Shown: positions 48,801 to 62,000, numbered from the stretch's first letter. The stretch: DNA of 64,000 nucleotides from Stenogyne calaminthoides (GCA_037126765.1 JBBCBC010000037.1:9429263-9493262); one strand, 5' to 3'. The notes: generated from the letters alone by a model not told the origin. A program made the numbers and translations.

Positions 48801-50000
48801 GAAAGAAACGTAGAAAGATTAAATTAAGTGTATCGATTCTCAAATTTGACGCAATTTAAATCATTTCATTGTCCAGTAAAAACCTCAAGTTTAAATGTTG
48901 TTGTTTTTTAAAAAAAAAAGCTGTAAATAGATTAAATTAAACTTTTAAGATATTTGGTTGTTCAACAATAAGAGTTAAAATTAAGTGTCATGAATTGCAA
49001 GATGTAGAAGTCTCATATTTATCTTAGAGGCATATTTAAAATATAAATAACTATATGAATTTTTTGTGTTGTTCATATCTACCATCCCGATTGATCCGAA
49101 AACTTTTCAATTTTAAATTTTTTAAAGCATGTTTATGTGAAGACTCAATAAGGTAAACAATATGAACATTTTTTTATGACAGAACCAAAGTAATTAGCAT
49201 TGAGTACCTAAAATTAGATTGAGACTTTTTTTTAAGTTTCAAATAGACATCTTATCACAAAGAACTTGCACTTGACTAAAATTTTGTGCATAAATGTCTT
49301 TCTTTGGGTAATCCAAAAAAAGGGCAAAAAAGTAAAAAAAAAAAAAATATATTATAATCCTGAATATTAATCTCAATTTATAGGAAAATGCAATTATTGC
49401 CATATAATATTGAATCCAGGAAAACATATAAAAATATAAGTGAAAATGAAAAATAAGGACAAAAATTAAGGGTCAAATTCATTTTTTTTTATCGTTTTAG
49501 CCTATTAAAATTAAGGACGAAAAAATTTGAATTTGTTAAATCTATTTTAGTTAGTTCGATGATAAAACGATTGAATTTGATAAACTTAAGGGTATATTTC
49601 TAAAATTGAAAAAAATTAGCGTACTAAAATCAAAATTAATGAAAAAATTAAAGGGAAAAAACATTTTGTGCCATTTTTTATGTGCAATATAATTATATTT
49701 ATTATTCTAATTTATAAACTAAATGTATTCTTATATATAATTTATATGCAATTGTATATCATATTGGTTCAACACTTGTTATATTAACATTATTAAAATA
49801 TTATTTTAATATGTTGAATATATTATTTATGTATTATATTACACGAATTATATATTAAATCATAATTAAAAACTCCGTGAACACTTGCTACATAATTTTA
49901 CGATAATTAATAATAAAATAAAACTTAATTGTTATAAAATGAATCATCTTAATTGAAAGGGATATGCTATTAAAAATATCTAATGTATAAGATATTTATT
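45084..50000. other. Long AT-rich intergenic block, no gene seen
   Basis: It contains (AT)n microsatellites at about 45463-45504 and 45817-45869 and a short CACATGCATGAGTACA repeat at about 48717-48800. No frame resembles a known protein. Possibly the decayed remainder of the Helitron or other elements. Confidence 0.5.
45463..45869. repeat. Two (AT)n microsatellites
   Basis: Perfect TA dinucleotide runs of about 42 and 53 bp, separated by about 310 bp. Confidence 0.9.
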
Positions 50001-50002
50001 GA

Positions 50003-53000
50003 GAGGTCAACTCGCTTATTTAGCTTGAAAATTTACAATCCACTCAGCAACATATGCCTACAAATTATAATAAAAAATATAAAACACAATAATCAGAGTG
50101 CTATTATAATGGTAAAAAATAATACATCTCAAAACATGTAAATAATTTTTCTTCCTCACTCGTTTGTCTTACCAAAAAATTCATATATACGTATTCCAAA
50201 TTAGCACATTACACTCCAAGATATTTTACGACAAAATAGATACGACAAATTACAATTATAAGTTTCACATTACTAAATTGTAATACAATTTTCAAGTGGG
50301 CTGAAAAAACTAAGATCTATTAAAATATGACATTATGAAGTAGCGGCCCAAGCAAACTTGACCCAAAAAAAAAATAGAATAACCACGCCAATGCTTCCAA
50401 AAGATTTGGCGATTGTCACCGGAAACTGTAAAAAGACCTTGTAACACTCTTATGCAAAATCGGGGAAGAACGCCAACGTAATAGAGTCTAGAGCAAATAT
50501 AAAAATCTGCACAGAAAAATCTAAACGCGGCAGAACTTTAATCCCAAATTCGACGATAAAATAACAAATGAATATAAACATATATACTGAAAATATCATA
50601 ATCAAATGAACAAATTGAGAGAAAATTACATGGAGAAATAATTCAAGATCATCAGCAAAATTATAAAAAGTGAGACAGTTGGCGCACTTGAAACACGGAG
50701 CCCGAGCTACCGGCGAGCGAGGAAAAGTAGTGATTGCAGATTATATTACTAAATTATTGTACATATTATATAAATAATAAATAAATAAAGAACTGACTTA
50801 AATAACAAATGTATTCTTGAATTAAATGGCTAATCTGGTGTGCGGTTTATATCACTAAACATTGAAGGTCGTGCTAGAAGGAAATACATTAATATTAAAT
50901 ATAAAAGGTCAAAGCATATACTGCTCTTAACTGTTTTGTTATGTTGAATAATTAAAAATTGAACAATTTTATGTAGATGTGTGTACTTTTCTTAAATTGG
51001 TGTAAATCTATAAAGTATTAAGACAAATTTACCGCATAAAATTTTGTCTCCATGACCATCATTTAGGAGTAATTAGTGGCTAAAAATTTAAAAAAAGCTT
51101 TTTTTTCTTATTTTAATATGTAGAATTAAATTTTATGTGATTTATGGCATATTACATGGTCATCAAATGATATGCTTTCATAGGGTGATTTTATTGAATT
51201 AAAATTTTATATGGTTTATAGAATATTACATGGTCTTTTATGGGTCATTGACATCCGTAGGTGTATTATGTAGTTATAAATAGATTCAGGAGGTCTATTA
51301 ATATCTATCAAATTAAAATATAAAAATCCCAAAATTAAACATTTTAAGTAGCGATTTTTTTTACACGCTTAAGGATATACACGATTTAAAAAGTAGCATC
51401 AAAATTATTTTTAATTATGAACACCTTTTACTATGATTAAGCATAATGAATAATATATATATATATATATATCTACGATTAAGAATGTGCATCATATTTG
51501 TAGCAATTTATTCAATCACTACATACAAATTTCTTATTATACTGAGAGCAATTTTTAAAACAACAAATCACATTAACTTATTGAGACTAATCGCATGGAG
51601 GAATAGAACTATATTTTCTATAATAAAAATAAGTAATTAATGTAAACATTAAAACATGAAAAATTAATAATGAGAGCATATTAAGGTGAAAATTATACAA
51701 AACTATATTATAATCGTATTTATAGGAAATCATACATTAATGAGAAGAAATTACTTTGAATTGACAAATAAATGACCTCTCAACTCGCTTATTTAGCTTG
51801 AAAATTTACAATCCACTCAGCAACATATGCCTACAAATTAAAAAAAAAAAAAAAAAAGACACAATAATCAGAGTGCTATTACAATGGTAAAAAAAATACA
51901 TCTCAAAACGTATAAATAATTTTTCTTCCTTACTCGCCCGTCTAACCAAAAAATTCATATATATGTATTCCAAGATATTTTACGACAAAATAGATACGAT
52001 AAATTACACTTATCAGTTTCACATTACTGAATTGTTATACAATTTTTCAAGTGGGCTGAAGAAACTAAGATCTATTAAAATATGGCATTATGAAATAGCT
52101 GCCCAAGCAAACTTGACCCAAAAAAATAGAATAACCACGTCAATGCTTCCAAAAGATTTGACTACTGTCGCCAGAAACTGTAAAAAGACCTTGAAACACT
52201 ATTAAGCAAAATCGGGAAGAACGCCAACGCAATAGAATCTAGATGAAATATAAAACACATAAAAATCTAAACGCGGTAGAACTTTAATCCCAAATTCGAC
52301 GAAAACAACAAATGAATATAAACATATAAACTGGAAATATCATAATCAAATGAACAAATTGAGAAAAAATTACATGGAGAGATAATTCAAGATCATCAAC
52401 AAAATTATAAAAAGTGAGACAAATGACAAACTTGAAACACGGAGCCCAAGCGATCGGCGAGCAAGAAAAAGTAGAGATTGCAGATAATATTACTAAATTA
52501 TTGTACATATTATATCAATAAATAAAGAAATGACTTAAATAACAAATGTATCCTTGAATTAAATGGCTAATCCGGTGTAGTTTATATCACTAAACATTGA
52601 AGGTCTGCTAGAAGAAAATGCATTAATATTAAATATAAAATGTCAAAGCATATACTGGACGTCTTAAATGTTTTGTTATGTTGAATAATTAAAAATTGAA
52701 CAATTTTATGTAGATATGTGTACTTCTCTTAAATTTTTGTAAATCTATAAAGTATTAAGACAAATTTACCGCGTAAAATTTTGTCTCCATGACCATCATT
52801 TAGGAGTAATTAGTGGCTAAAAATTAAAAATAAATCTTTTTTTCTTATTTTAATATATAGAATTAAATTTTATGTGATTTATGGCATATTACATGGTGTT
52901 TAAATGATATGCTTTGATAGGGTGTTTTTATTGAATTAAAATTTTATATGGTTTATAGAATATTACTTGATCTTTTATGGGCCATTGACATCCGTAGGTT

Positions 53001-53187
53001 TATTATGTAGTTATAAATAGATTCAGGAAGTCTATTAATGTCTATCAAATTGAAATATAAAAATCTCAAAATTAAACATTTTAAGAGCGATTTTTTTTTA
53101 CACTTAAGGATTACACGATTTAAAAAGTAACGTCAAAATTATTTTTAATTATCAATCACCTTTTACTATGATCAAGCATAATGAATA

Positions 53188-53229
<42 letters not shown>

Positions 53230-53530
53230 GATTAAGAATGTGCATCATATTTGTAGCAATTAATTCAATCACTACACACAAATTTCATATTATACTGAGA
53301 GCAATTTTTAAAACAACAATTCACATTAACTAATTGAGACTAATCACATGGAGGAATAGAACTATATTTTCTATAATAAAAATAAGTAATTAATGTAAAC
53401 ATTAAAACATGGAAAAATTAATAATGAGAGCATATTAAGGCAAAAATTATACAAAATTAAACTATAATTGTATTTATAGGAAATCATACATTAATGAGAA
53501 GAAATTACTTTGAATTGGCAAATAAATGAT
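50003..53530. repeat. Tandem duplication of a 1.77-kb non-coding unit
   Basis: Copy A runs from about 50003 to 51775 and copy B from about 51776 to 53530. Both begin GGTCAACTCGCTT / CTCAACTCGCTT and end AAATTACTTTGAATTG-CAAAT. The offset between matching words is about 1,773 bp, and the copies differ by scattered substitutions and small indels. Both include a GC-richer stretch (GAAACACGGAGCCC...CGGCGAGC, about 50690-50725 and 52433-52465) and an (AT)n tract near the end (51449-51471, 53193-53225). I recognise no coding region in the unit. Confidence 0.85.
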
Positions 53531-54850
53531 AATAATTTCAAATGCTTAAAAAAAGGAATTACCAAACTTTTAAGTATGTACTGTATAATTCTTAAAGTAC
53601 AAATGAACATAAAAAATAGAAAATTTAAAACTCAATCATATAATATAGACAATGTAGTAATTTAAAATAATTTATATAAATAATTAGTGCTCTAAAAGTG
53701 GTATAAAGTAGTATTAAGACATTCTTTAATCAAACAATTAAATGAAGGAAAAGTTGAAAATCATACACATTATATTATACTAACTACAGTTTTGGCACAA
53801 ATAATGGAATTTATAACAAATTAACCTAAACTTTCATATAATTAATCTCAAAATAGTTATTCTTATATTGTAAAATATCATTTTAATTCACCGAAAAGTC
53901 AACAATCGAACAAATCTTTTTTTAATAAAAATAATTATAAGATTTAATATTATAAGTTTAATCAATCTAAACTATGACAATTAATTCTAACATTGTTTAA
54001 TCAACCAATAATCATCATTAGCTTCTTTTTATAAGAATTAATCTACATACAATTTTCATAATATAATACATTGCATAATGAATTGCTTTTGAAAGGTAAA
54101 TATTATATTTATAAATTCTTAAATAATTGAATATCCCATAATTCATTAAAAAAATAATGAAAATATTGTGGAAAGTTTACATTTCTCTTGACTACTTTCA
54201 ATTACAAAGCGAATAAAATGTAGATAATTCCAATGATGTTTCATTTTAGTAGGCTCAATACTATATTCTTTGCAAATGATCGGTAGAAAAATAATGTAAG
54301 TACCATCATATATATAATTGAGAGTTGTAGGGATAAAATTTAATATTACTATATTCATGGCACAAGTAATTATCATCCCCTTGCACAATAGTACATAGAT
54401 GAAACTCTGAAATATTATATCCGACAAAAAAGGAAAAAAATTACTATTTCTTGAACAAAGGCGATATCGAATAGAACTCTAGTGAATGCAAGACTAAATG
54501 TCGATGCTACCAGAAAATTTAAAGAGCGAATGCAAAACTTAACGCCTATATGACCTGAAAATCAAGAAATTCAAAATATTACAAAGATAATTACCAAAAA
54601 AATTTATCTGATGTCCTGATTTATCTTCCATGAATTGTAGTTCTTCGTTCCGTCGAGGAGATTTCTAAAACACGGTGTTTGATGGACAAACCAAATTGAT
54701 AAAATTAATAAAATTCCTAACATTTCATCTAATGCACTAAGAATTGTCCTAAAAAAGTGTAAAACAATCTCATTTTTAATACACAAAAAATAAAATGAAC
54801 TACTACAAATGAGATTGAAAAAGTTTGAGTGCTATACCTCTCTTTAAATA
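53531..54850. other. Intergenic AT-rich DNA, no gene seen
   Basis: Low-complexity AT-rich sequence with only short chance open frames between the 1.77-kb repeat and the LINE fragment. Confidence 0.5.
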
Positions 54851-54859
54851 GGTGGGAGA

Positions 54860-55531
54860 ACAAAAAATATTATCACCTTTGGCCAACAGGAATTCAGATG
54901 CAAGGCTGATTCTTAGTCGTATTTGGAGCAAGATATCACCTCTCAAAACCTCGGTGATGGCTTGGAGACTTTTACAAGATCGATTACCTACTTGAGTGAA
55001 CCTCATGGAACACAATATTCTACCTCAAAACTGCAACACAAGCTGTCCTTTTTTGCAACTTGAAGCCGGAAACTGCTCCACACCTTTTCTTCGAGTGCTC
55101 GGTGTCGTCCAAAATCTAGTATGCTTATTATAATTGGATGGGTGTATCAGGAGTTGGCCATAATCAGATATCTCAGCATTTCCTGTCGCATGCTGGAATG
55201 CTTTCGGGCAAAAAAGGTACTTCTTTGGCTACAAGTTTTTGAATTTGTATTGTTTGGAATATTTGGAAAGGGAGAAATAAGCTGATTTTTTATGGTAAAA
55301 ACTTTGAACCGGAGAAAGCATTGGAAGAGATTAAGGGTAGATTGTGGAGTTGGTGTTCGGTGAAATACCCTTCTTTCAATATTTTTTTATTTTCGGCTTG
55401 GTTAGAGAATCCTAGAATTATACTGGAGAGCTGATGCTCTTGTAAATGTGTATCATCAATGTACAGATTTCATCAGTATTTATTCTTACAGGAATAAAAT
55501 CTTTTACTTATAAAAAAAAAAAGCGATTTGC
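54860..55531 (+). mobile_element. 5'-truncated LINE (non-LTR retrotransposon) 3' end
   Basis: The plus strand carries the zinc-binding C-terminal region typical of plant LINE reverse transcriptases, in broken frames: IWSKISPLKTSVMAWRLLQ near 54920-54975, then a Cys-rich stretch, ETAPHLFFECSVSSK near 55070-55110, and WNIWKGRNKLIFYG near 55257-55300. It ends with CAGGAATAAAATCTTTTACTT and an A-run at 55519-55531, the usual poly(A) end. There are several stops, so it is inactive. No clear target duplication was found. Confidence 0.75.
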
Positions 55532-55885
55532 CATTAATTTTTTCTGATGTCTAAAGCAATGCCATGAGGCTACGTCATATGAAATTCATATTATTGGGCA
55601 TATATATATAAATTTGAACATAAATCTCATAATTTGAACTTAGAATCTGAAAAAATCAAAACTAATTATGAAGAAAATTTTCCAAGAAAATAGGAGTACG
55701 TATGGTCCAAATATATATATGATTACATGGAAACAAATATATAATTTTTTTTTAAGTGACGCGGCATTATGGGCTTTATATCATTCGATTAGTTATAACA
55801 AGTCTCCCCATAAATAACTAATTCTCCAAAATCAAGAAGGCAAATTTTTTTCCATCAAATTTGTCAATCACCCTTAATTTTTCTC

Positions 55886-56296
55886 ATGAATTGCTACGAA
55901 CCAGTCGACGATTACTGCGATGTCTGGGAATTTGAAACCCTTGAAATCCCCAAAAGAATTCCACCCAGTGATGATAATAATGTTGATCAGTTTTTCATAA
56001 AACTTGAAATCGAGACGACTATACCCTCAACGGATGAAGATGAGATGGTGGACGTTGAGGACACGGATGTCTTTTCATTCTGGGCGCCGCGTCCCTTGAC
56101 AAAAGAGAGGATTTTGGAGATGCTCACAAAGACCCGAGTGCCGCGCCACAAGCAGGAATTTATGGTTGATAGGATATCGGGCCGGGCCGATGAGGTGGCG
56201 AATGCGGCCCGTGATAAGGATAGGACAGTTGTGGCGTTGAAGGTTGAAATCAGCATTGTTGCATGTTTGTGTTACGGAGAATCCGTTGAGGATTAG
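55886..56296 (+). CDS. Hypothetical small acidic protein
   Basis: A single-exon frame of 136 residues starts at the ATG at 55886. I do not recognise it. The N-terminal half is acidic, with Asp and Glu clusters (PSDDNN, STDEDEMVDVEDTD). The C-terminal half is more basic, with KERILEMLTKTRVPRHKQEF and a region that could be helical (GRADEVANAARDKDRTVVALKVE). There is no signal peptide or membrane segment. It stands out from its AT-rich flanks by balanced composition and coding-like codon use, which supports a real gene. A Copia element begins about 250 bp after its stop and may have displaced its 3'UTR or polyadenylation site. It could instead be a fragment of a larger gene. Confidence 0.55.
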   Translation: MNCYEPVDDYCDVWEFETLEIPKRIPPSDDNNVDQFFIKLEIETTIPSTDEDEMVDVEDTDVFSFWAPRPLTKERILEMLTKTRVPRHKQEFMVDRISGRADEVANAARDKDRTVVALKVEISIVACLCYGESVED

Positions 56297-56547
56297 AACT
56301 ACTTTGTTAGTTTTGGAGGAAGTGTATCTTTTTTTTTTACTAAGGTTTTTATGTATTTTTAGGTCTTCTATTTTGGGTTTGTGATTTATTAGCTGTGATT
56401 GGGGTAAATTTTGTTGATTTAGAATCGGTGTTTTTGACACATATTTTCCCTATTGTTCGCCCTTTACTCGAATATTAACCTTACAAAGATTGATCAAGGT
56501 TTTTTTTTTTGAGCGCAGATTGATCAAGTTTTATTGCTGTTGAACCA

Positions 56548-56721
56548 TATTAGAGATAAAGAATATAAATTAGTCTTTATCCAATGTATTTATATATTCT
56601 ATATTCTTTCCATGTAAATCTGTTTGTATCTTGGGAAAGTTGTTGTATTCCTGTAATTGGTCTATTAATAATAGATTTCTCCAATCACCAATTCAACGGT
56701 GATAGTCTATTCATCCTTACA
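56548..56721 (+). repeat. 5' LTR (174 bp)
   Basis: It starts TATTAGAGATAAAG and ends ATTCATCCTTACA. It matches 61238-61411 at 170 of 174 positions by eye. Confidence 0.93.
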
Positions 56722-57164
56722 TGGTATCAGCAGTATACATAGAAATCCCTAAATCTTAATATTGCCGTCGTCTTCTTTAAATTGCCATTCTAAAAAAAAA
56801 TATAAAATAAAATTGGCGTGAATCTCCATCTCTCTCTACTGCCATCCTCTCTCCATTATATATTGCCTTATACATTGCCACTCTAAATCTCTAAATTGCA
56901 ATCATCTCCTACTTTCCCCACCCCTACAAATCCTTCGTAAAAAATTTCCACTTAAATTCTGCAATCTTCCCCATATAGTCTGCACCATCCGTCTCAACCA
57001 CCCATAAATCCCGCATATTCATCTTCCTGCAGCGACTGTTTCTTCATCTTCTCTGCAATGGCGGCACCCACAACAACCACCACCGATTCTCTTCCCCACC
57101 ACCGCCATGATCAACATGGTTGTTGAATCAAATTGGGCGCCTCGAATTACCTTCCATGGCGCCG

Positions 57165-60100
57165 CCAAATTGAGCATATGGTCGAAAGTGTTTTGACCGC
57201 CGCTACTTGACGGATCGCCGCCTCCCTCCGGCGACCGCCACCTCTGGCGAGGGCGTGGACCCCAATCCAAATTTATCCGCCCGAAAATTAAGGACCGCGA
57301 AGCTCCTTAGCGTCGTCTACACATCGCTATCCGAAGACGCCTCACCTGTTTCTAGAATCCACCACATCGCGGCGCTATGTGGTCTACTCGAGGGCGCGAT
57401 TCCTCCGAACTCGCCAAAGATCAACTCCGCGAGGAATTGCTCTCTCTTCGCTTCGGGTGATTCTCCGGGTTGAAGAGTATGGTAAGAAATTTAAGTCGTT
57501 ATGTGATCAATTGCATGCTATGTCCCGTTATTGAATCGGATAAGAGTCATTGGTTTTTGCGTGATTGGGTGTCCAATTTGCAAGCTTTGGCGGATACTCG
57601 AATGGCATTTACTCCTATTCCGGCGTTTAATTGATTTGTTGAGCCAAGCCAAACAAAGATGAGTCCATGCTTCGTCTTATGGAAAATTCTCCTCCGCAGT
57701 CGCATTCACGGCCGATCGTTCCTCGCCGTGGGTCGGGGCCGCTCATCTTCATCGGGTGGCAACTCCGGTGGACGCCGGGTTCACCGGATTTGGGCAAAGA
57801 ATCGCGTTCTCTCCGCAATCGTGGAAATTTTTCCGCAACCGTGGGCGGAGACGACAACTCGCTTCACCAATGGTTTTTCCGTTCTACGAATGGGGGCGCC
57901 GAATCCTCGTTGTCGATATGTCGTGGGAGCATTATGCGGATAAGTGTCCCCAGTTTCTCAATGCTCGTCAACCTGTCTCCTCAGCACACTTAGCCTAGGC
58001 ATTATCTTGATTCGGGTGCCTCTGCTCACATGACGAATCGACCATCGCATTGACACTTACGAGCCTTATTCGTAATGGGTCACCATTGTTGGTAATGGCA
58101 ATGCTTTGAATATTTCTCATATTGGTTATAGTAAATTGTCTGCGGATGTGCAATTCTTTGGATGTTTTAGTGGTTCCTCATATCACTAAAAATTTATTAT
58201 CTATCGAGAAACTAACATCCGATTTTCCTGGTCGATGTGATTTTCTCGATAAGTTCTTTGTCATTCGAACCGAAAGTGACAAAGCAAATCTCGCACAGTA
58301 AGGTGTGACAAAGGCTTATATTTGCTTGATCGAGGGATTCCTAACTTTTGGTTCTTTCCCGTATAAAAGAATTGAAGGCTAGTTTTAGTTTATGGCATTT
58401 ACGCCCGGGGCATGTCCCACATTTTTATTTCTTTACCAACAAACTTGGTCATTTATCCGTTACATCTGCTTTTTACCAATCCGAAAGTGTCCGCTTCTTC
58501 TTGTCAATCGCCAAGAGCAAGAGATTATTTTTTCAATTGAATGAGAAACGTCTTTGATTGTGTTTTGGATTTAATTCATTGTGATTTATGGGGTCCTCGC
58601 ACTGTTTCTACCGCCGATGGTTTCCGCTATTATGTTGCATTTATTGATGATTATTCTCGATTTTCTTTGGATTTATCCGCTTGCGTCTAAGTCCGAATTC
58701 TACGATATTTTGGTTCGATTTCATACCTTTTGTCTCCGCAATCACTTTGATCGTAAAATCAAGGTGTTTCAAAGTGATGGGGAACCGAGTTTGTTAATGC
58801 TAAAGTCCGAATTTTATGAATCTTAATGGCATACTTCATCGTTTGTCTTGTCCTTACACTCATAAATGTAATGGACCGAAATGGCGCGTAAGCATCGTCA
58901 CATTTCTGGCTGGTCCGGCCCATGCTATTTCATGCCCATGCACCTTCTTCTCTCTGGTTTGAGGCATTTGCAACAATCGTTTTTGTGATCAACCCGCTTC
59001 CTACCCCCGTTTTGCAAAAATTCATCACCTTTTGAGTTGCTATTCGGGTTATGCTCCTAATTATGCAAACTTCAAGCCTTTTGGGTGTCGGGGTATTTCC
59101 ATACCTTCGGGGATTATCTTTGATAACAAAATTTGGAGCCTCGTAGTCGTCCGTGTGTATTTTTTTGGTTATAGTAGCATTTACAAGGGATTTCGATGTT
59201 TTGATCCCGCTCTTCTCGGACCTTCATTTCTCACCATGCTCAATTTGATGAGTTTTTCTTTTTCCCCCCCGAGAGCCGCGTCGCCCTCCGGTCTCGAATT
59301 AGACATTACCACCTTCTTGATGCCTCGGGCGGCAACTCATCCTTCCCGCTTCGGCTTCCCTTTTTTTTGTCAACCGCTCCTCCGCCAGAATGCATCGCTC
59401 TCCCGCGATCCTTGATGAACAAAACCGACATAGGCGATCCATTCGGCCGCTCGACCAGTGCATGCCCTGCGCTCGACCAGGCCGCATCCGTCTGGCGGGC
59501 TCCCGCTGCGCCCTCGTCGATGCTGTGTGCGGCGACCTCCGCTCGATCCATTGCTGCTGCGGCGGCACCTCACTGCTCCTCCGCCGGGTTCCTCGCCACG
59601 CCCAATGGTCACCGCGGGCTCGGGCGGGCATTTTCAAGCCCCGCTACCCTCTTGACTTAAACCTTTGCCTTATTATCCGCTTCTCGTTTCCACCACCCAG
59701 AGTCTCGTGGATTTAAGTCTCCAGCCAGCGTCCCGAGTGGCTTCTTTGCTATCTTTCTGAGGAAATTGATGCCCTCGTTCGAATCACACATAGGATTTGG
59801 TACCCGCCCTCGAATGCGAATATTGTGGGGTCGAAATGGGTTTTTCGTCTGGTTTCATCTTGATGGCTCGATTGAGCGTCCTGAGGCCCGTCTTGTTGCT
59901 CGGGCTTCACTGGAATTCCGGAATCGATTTTCATCACACGCTTAGTCCGGTTGTCAAAGCCGCAACCGCTCGCATTATCCCGCTTTATCTGTTTAATAGT
60001 TGGCCTCTTCATCGCCTTGATGTCAAGAATGCTTTCCTTAACGACGTTCTTGACAAACCAAAGGTTCATGGCTCAACCCCCGGTTTATTGATCCTCGTTT

Positions 60101-61220
60101 ACGATCATGTGTGTCGACTCAAGAAAGCTCTCTATGGTCTTCGCCAGCTCCCCCTAGCCCGGTTTTTAGGTTTAGCTCAGATCTCACCAACCTTGCTTTC
60201 TCTGAGTCGTTGTGATTCTTCACCGTTTCATTTTCATCGAGGCACTTCATTATTTATTTGTCGCTCTATGTCGATGATATCATTGTTACGAGGAAATGAC
60301 AAACTCGTTGTTGCAATCTTTTATATCTCGTACACACCGTGAGTTTGCCATCAAGGATCTTGGGCGTCTGAATTATTTCCTCGGTCTTGAGGTTTCTTAT
60401 ACATCTGTTGGCTTATTTGTGGGTCAAGCTAAATATGCCCATGATATCCTTGAACGAGCTGAGTTGTTGGACTCCAAGCCTGTTTCCACTCCATTGGTCA
60501 CTTTGGGGAGTCTCTTGTCGATCTGACGGTGATCCGCTCGATGATCCCACGCTATACTGAATCACTTGTTGGGGCCTTTGCGATGATCGACCATCGCCCG
60601 CCCCCGATCTCTCATACGCCGTCGATTCGCTTAGTCGGGCCTTCACTCTCCGACTGACGCTCATTTTCTAGCATTGAAACGTATTCTTCGCTATGTCAAG
60701 GGTACGATTCACTATGGTCTCTCCTTCGTCAAGAGGCCAGATACTTCTGTTTTGGGTTATTCCGATCTTGACCGGGCCCGTTGCACCAAGACGCGTCGTT
60801 CCACCTATGGTTACTCTATTTTTATTGGGGAAATCTTGTTTCTTGGTCCGCTAAAAACAACCAACCACCAGTCTGATCAAGCTGTGAATCTGAGTACCGG
60901 GCATTAGCGAATCGCAATTTCAATTGGTTTGGGTCACTAATCTTCTCCGTGAGCTCCGCTTCACCCATAACTTCTCGTCCGACTCTTTTGTGTGACAATA
61001 AGAGTGCTCGCTTTTTGAGCCGTAATCCTGTTGTTCCCATAAAGCGTGCCAAGCATATTGATTTGGACTATCACTTTGTTCGTGAGCTCGTCTCTTCTGG
61101 GAAGTTATCTACTAACTTTGTTCCTTCACATCTTCAGATAGCAGACATCTTCACGAAGAGTCTCCCTCGTCCGGCATTTGAGTTTCTTCGTTCCAAGCTC
61201 TGTGTGTGCCTTCACCCCAC
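57165..61220 (+). pseudogene. Copia gag-pol remnant
   Basis: Recognisable pieces in order on the plus strand, scattered over the three frames: a gag-like region (57170-57760, including DKSHWFLRD and ADTRMAFTPIPAFN), an integrase-core region (58560-58820, with HCDLWGP and YVAFIDDYSRF), reverse transcriptase (59790-60360, with HRLDVKNAFLND, KKALYGLRQ, LYVDDI in broken frame, and FAIKDLGRLNYFLGLEVSY) and RNase H (60670-61200, with RILRYVKGTIHYGL, LLCDNKSARFLSRNP, RAKHIDLDYHFVRE and ADIFTKSLP). Stops and shifts occur every few dozen codons, so no full-length product is possible. Confidence 0.88.
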
Positions 61221-61237
61221 GCAGCGCTTGACGGGGG

Positions 61238-61411
61238 TATTAGAGATAAAGAATATAAATTAGTCTTTATCCAATGTATTTATATATTCTATATTCTTTC
61301 CATGTAAATCTGCTTGTATCTTGGGAAAGTTGTTGTATTCCTGTAATCGGTCTATTAATAATAGATTTCTTCAATCACCAATTCAACGGTGATATTCTAT
61401 TCATCCTTACA
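61238..61411 (+). repeat. 3' LTR (174 bp)
   Basis: Counterpart of the 5' LTR. It begins directly after the GGGGG purine tract and is followed by the AACCA duplication. Confidence 0.93.
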
Positions 61412-61416
61412 AACCA

Positions 61417-61960
61417 GAAATCAACTTGTGTGAAATCATGAAACCTTAAAAAAAAAGAATTATTTACCCCAGAATATTAGAAGCAAGTGAAGAACCTCTG
61501 TGTCTAAAATCGTAATATTAGAAAGAGATGCTTGATTATAAGAAAAACCCTAATGAAAAAGAGAAAAAGAAGTGGGATTGACAATTTATACGGCACCAAT
61601 TTGGAAGGTTATTTTGATTTTTATTTGTTTTTGGTTCTGTTTATTTTGGAGAAAACCAAATACTGTATCCGCCCTAGAGAAATTAAAAACCGCTAAATTA
61701 AACTATTAAAGGTAAAAATGAAACAAAACAAGACGCATGAATTATTATATCTTAAAATGGTTTATGCATAATTAGCTTTTTCAAATATATTCTTAATTAA
61801 TAAAGATAACTCAAAATTATGAGAGATTTTCGTAATTGAGATAAAATTAATTTTCGGGATCTGAGGGGGCATAAATTAACATTTGCACCAAGTCCTTATT
61901 ATTAAACTAAAGATCAAGAATATCATTTCTAGATAGCAGCTAAGAATATTGTTACCGATA
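61417..61960. other. Intergenic, no gene seen
   Basis: DNA that before the Copia insertion would have directly followed the small gene at 55886-56296. It has no coding frame of note. An (AT)n run lies at 61967-61997, just before the duplicated X8 first exon. Confidence 0.5.
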
Positions 61961-61962
61961 AA

Positions 61963-62000
<38 letters not shown>

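Larger units (their letters stand above)
56548..61411 (+). mobile_element. Copia LTR retrotransposon with intact LTRs and TSD, decayed coding region
   Basis: LTRs of 174 bp (56548-56721 and 61238-61411) are flanked by an exact 5-bp duplication, AACCA (56543-56547 and 61412-61416). The primer-binding site TGGTATCAGCAG (56722-56733), complementary to initiator tRNA-Met, follows the 5' LTR. A purine tract, ACGGGGG, precedes the 3' LTR. The LTRs differ at four positions (about 97.7% identity). Both begin TA and end CA, a known non-canonical LTR end type. The interior keeps the Copia order gag, integrase, reverse transcriptase, RNase H, but small insertions and deletions break it into many short frames. 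It is GC-richer than the surrounding DNA. The element is probably immobile unless helped in trans. Confidence 0.93.

Noticed and set aside
59299..59716. Several long overlapping open frames on both strands
   Set aside because: GC-rich, stop-poor interior of the Copia element. None shows conserved domain order except the broken polyprotein.
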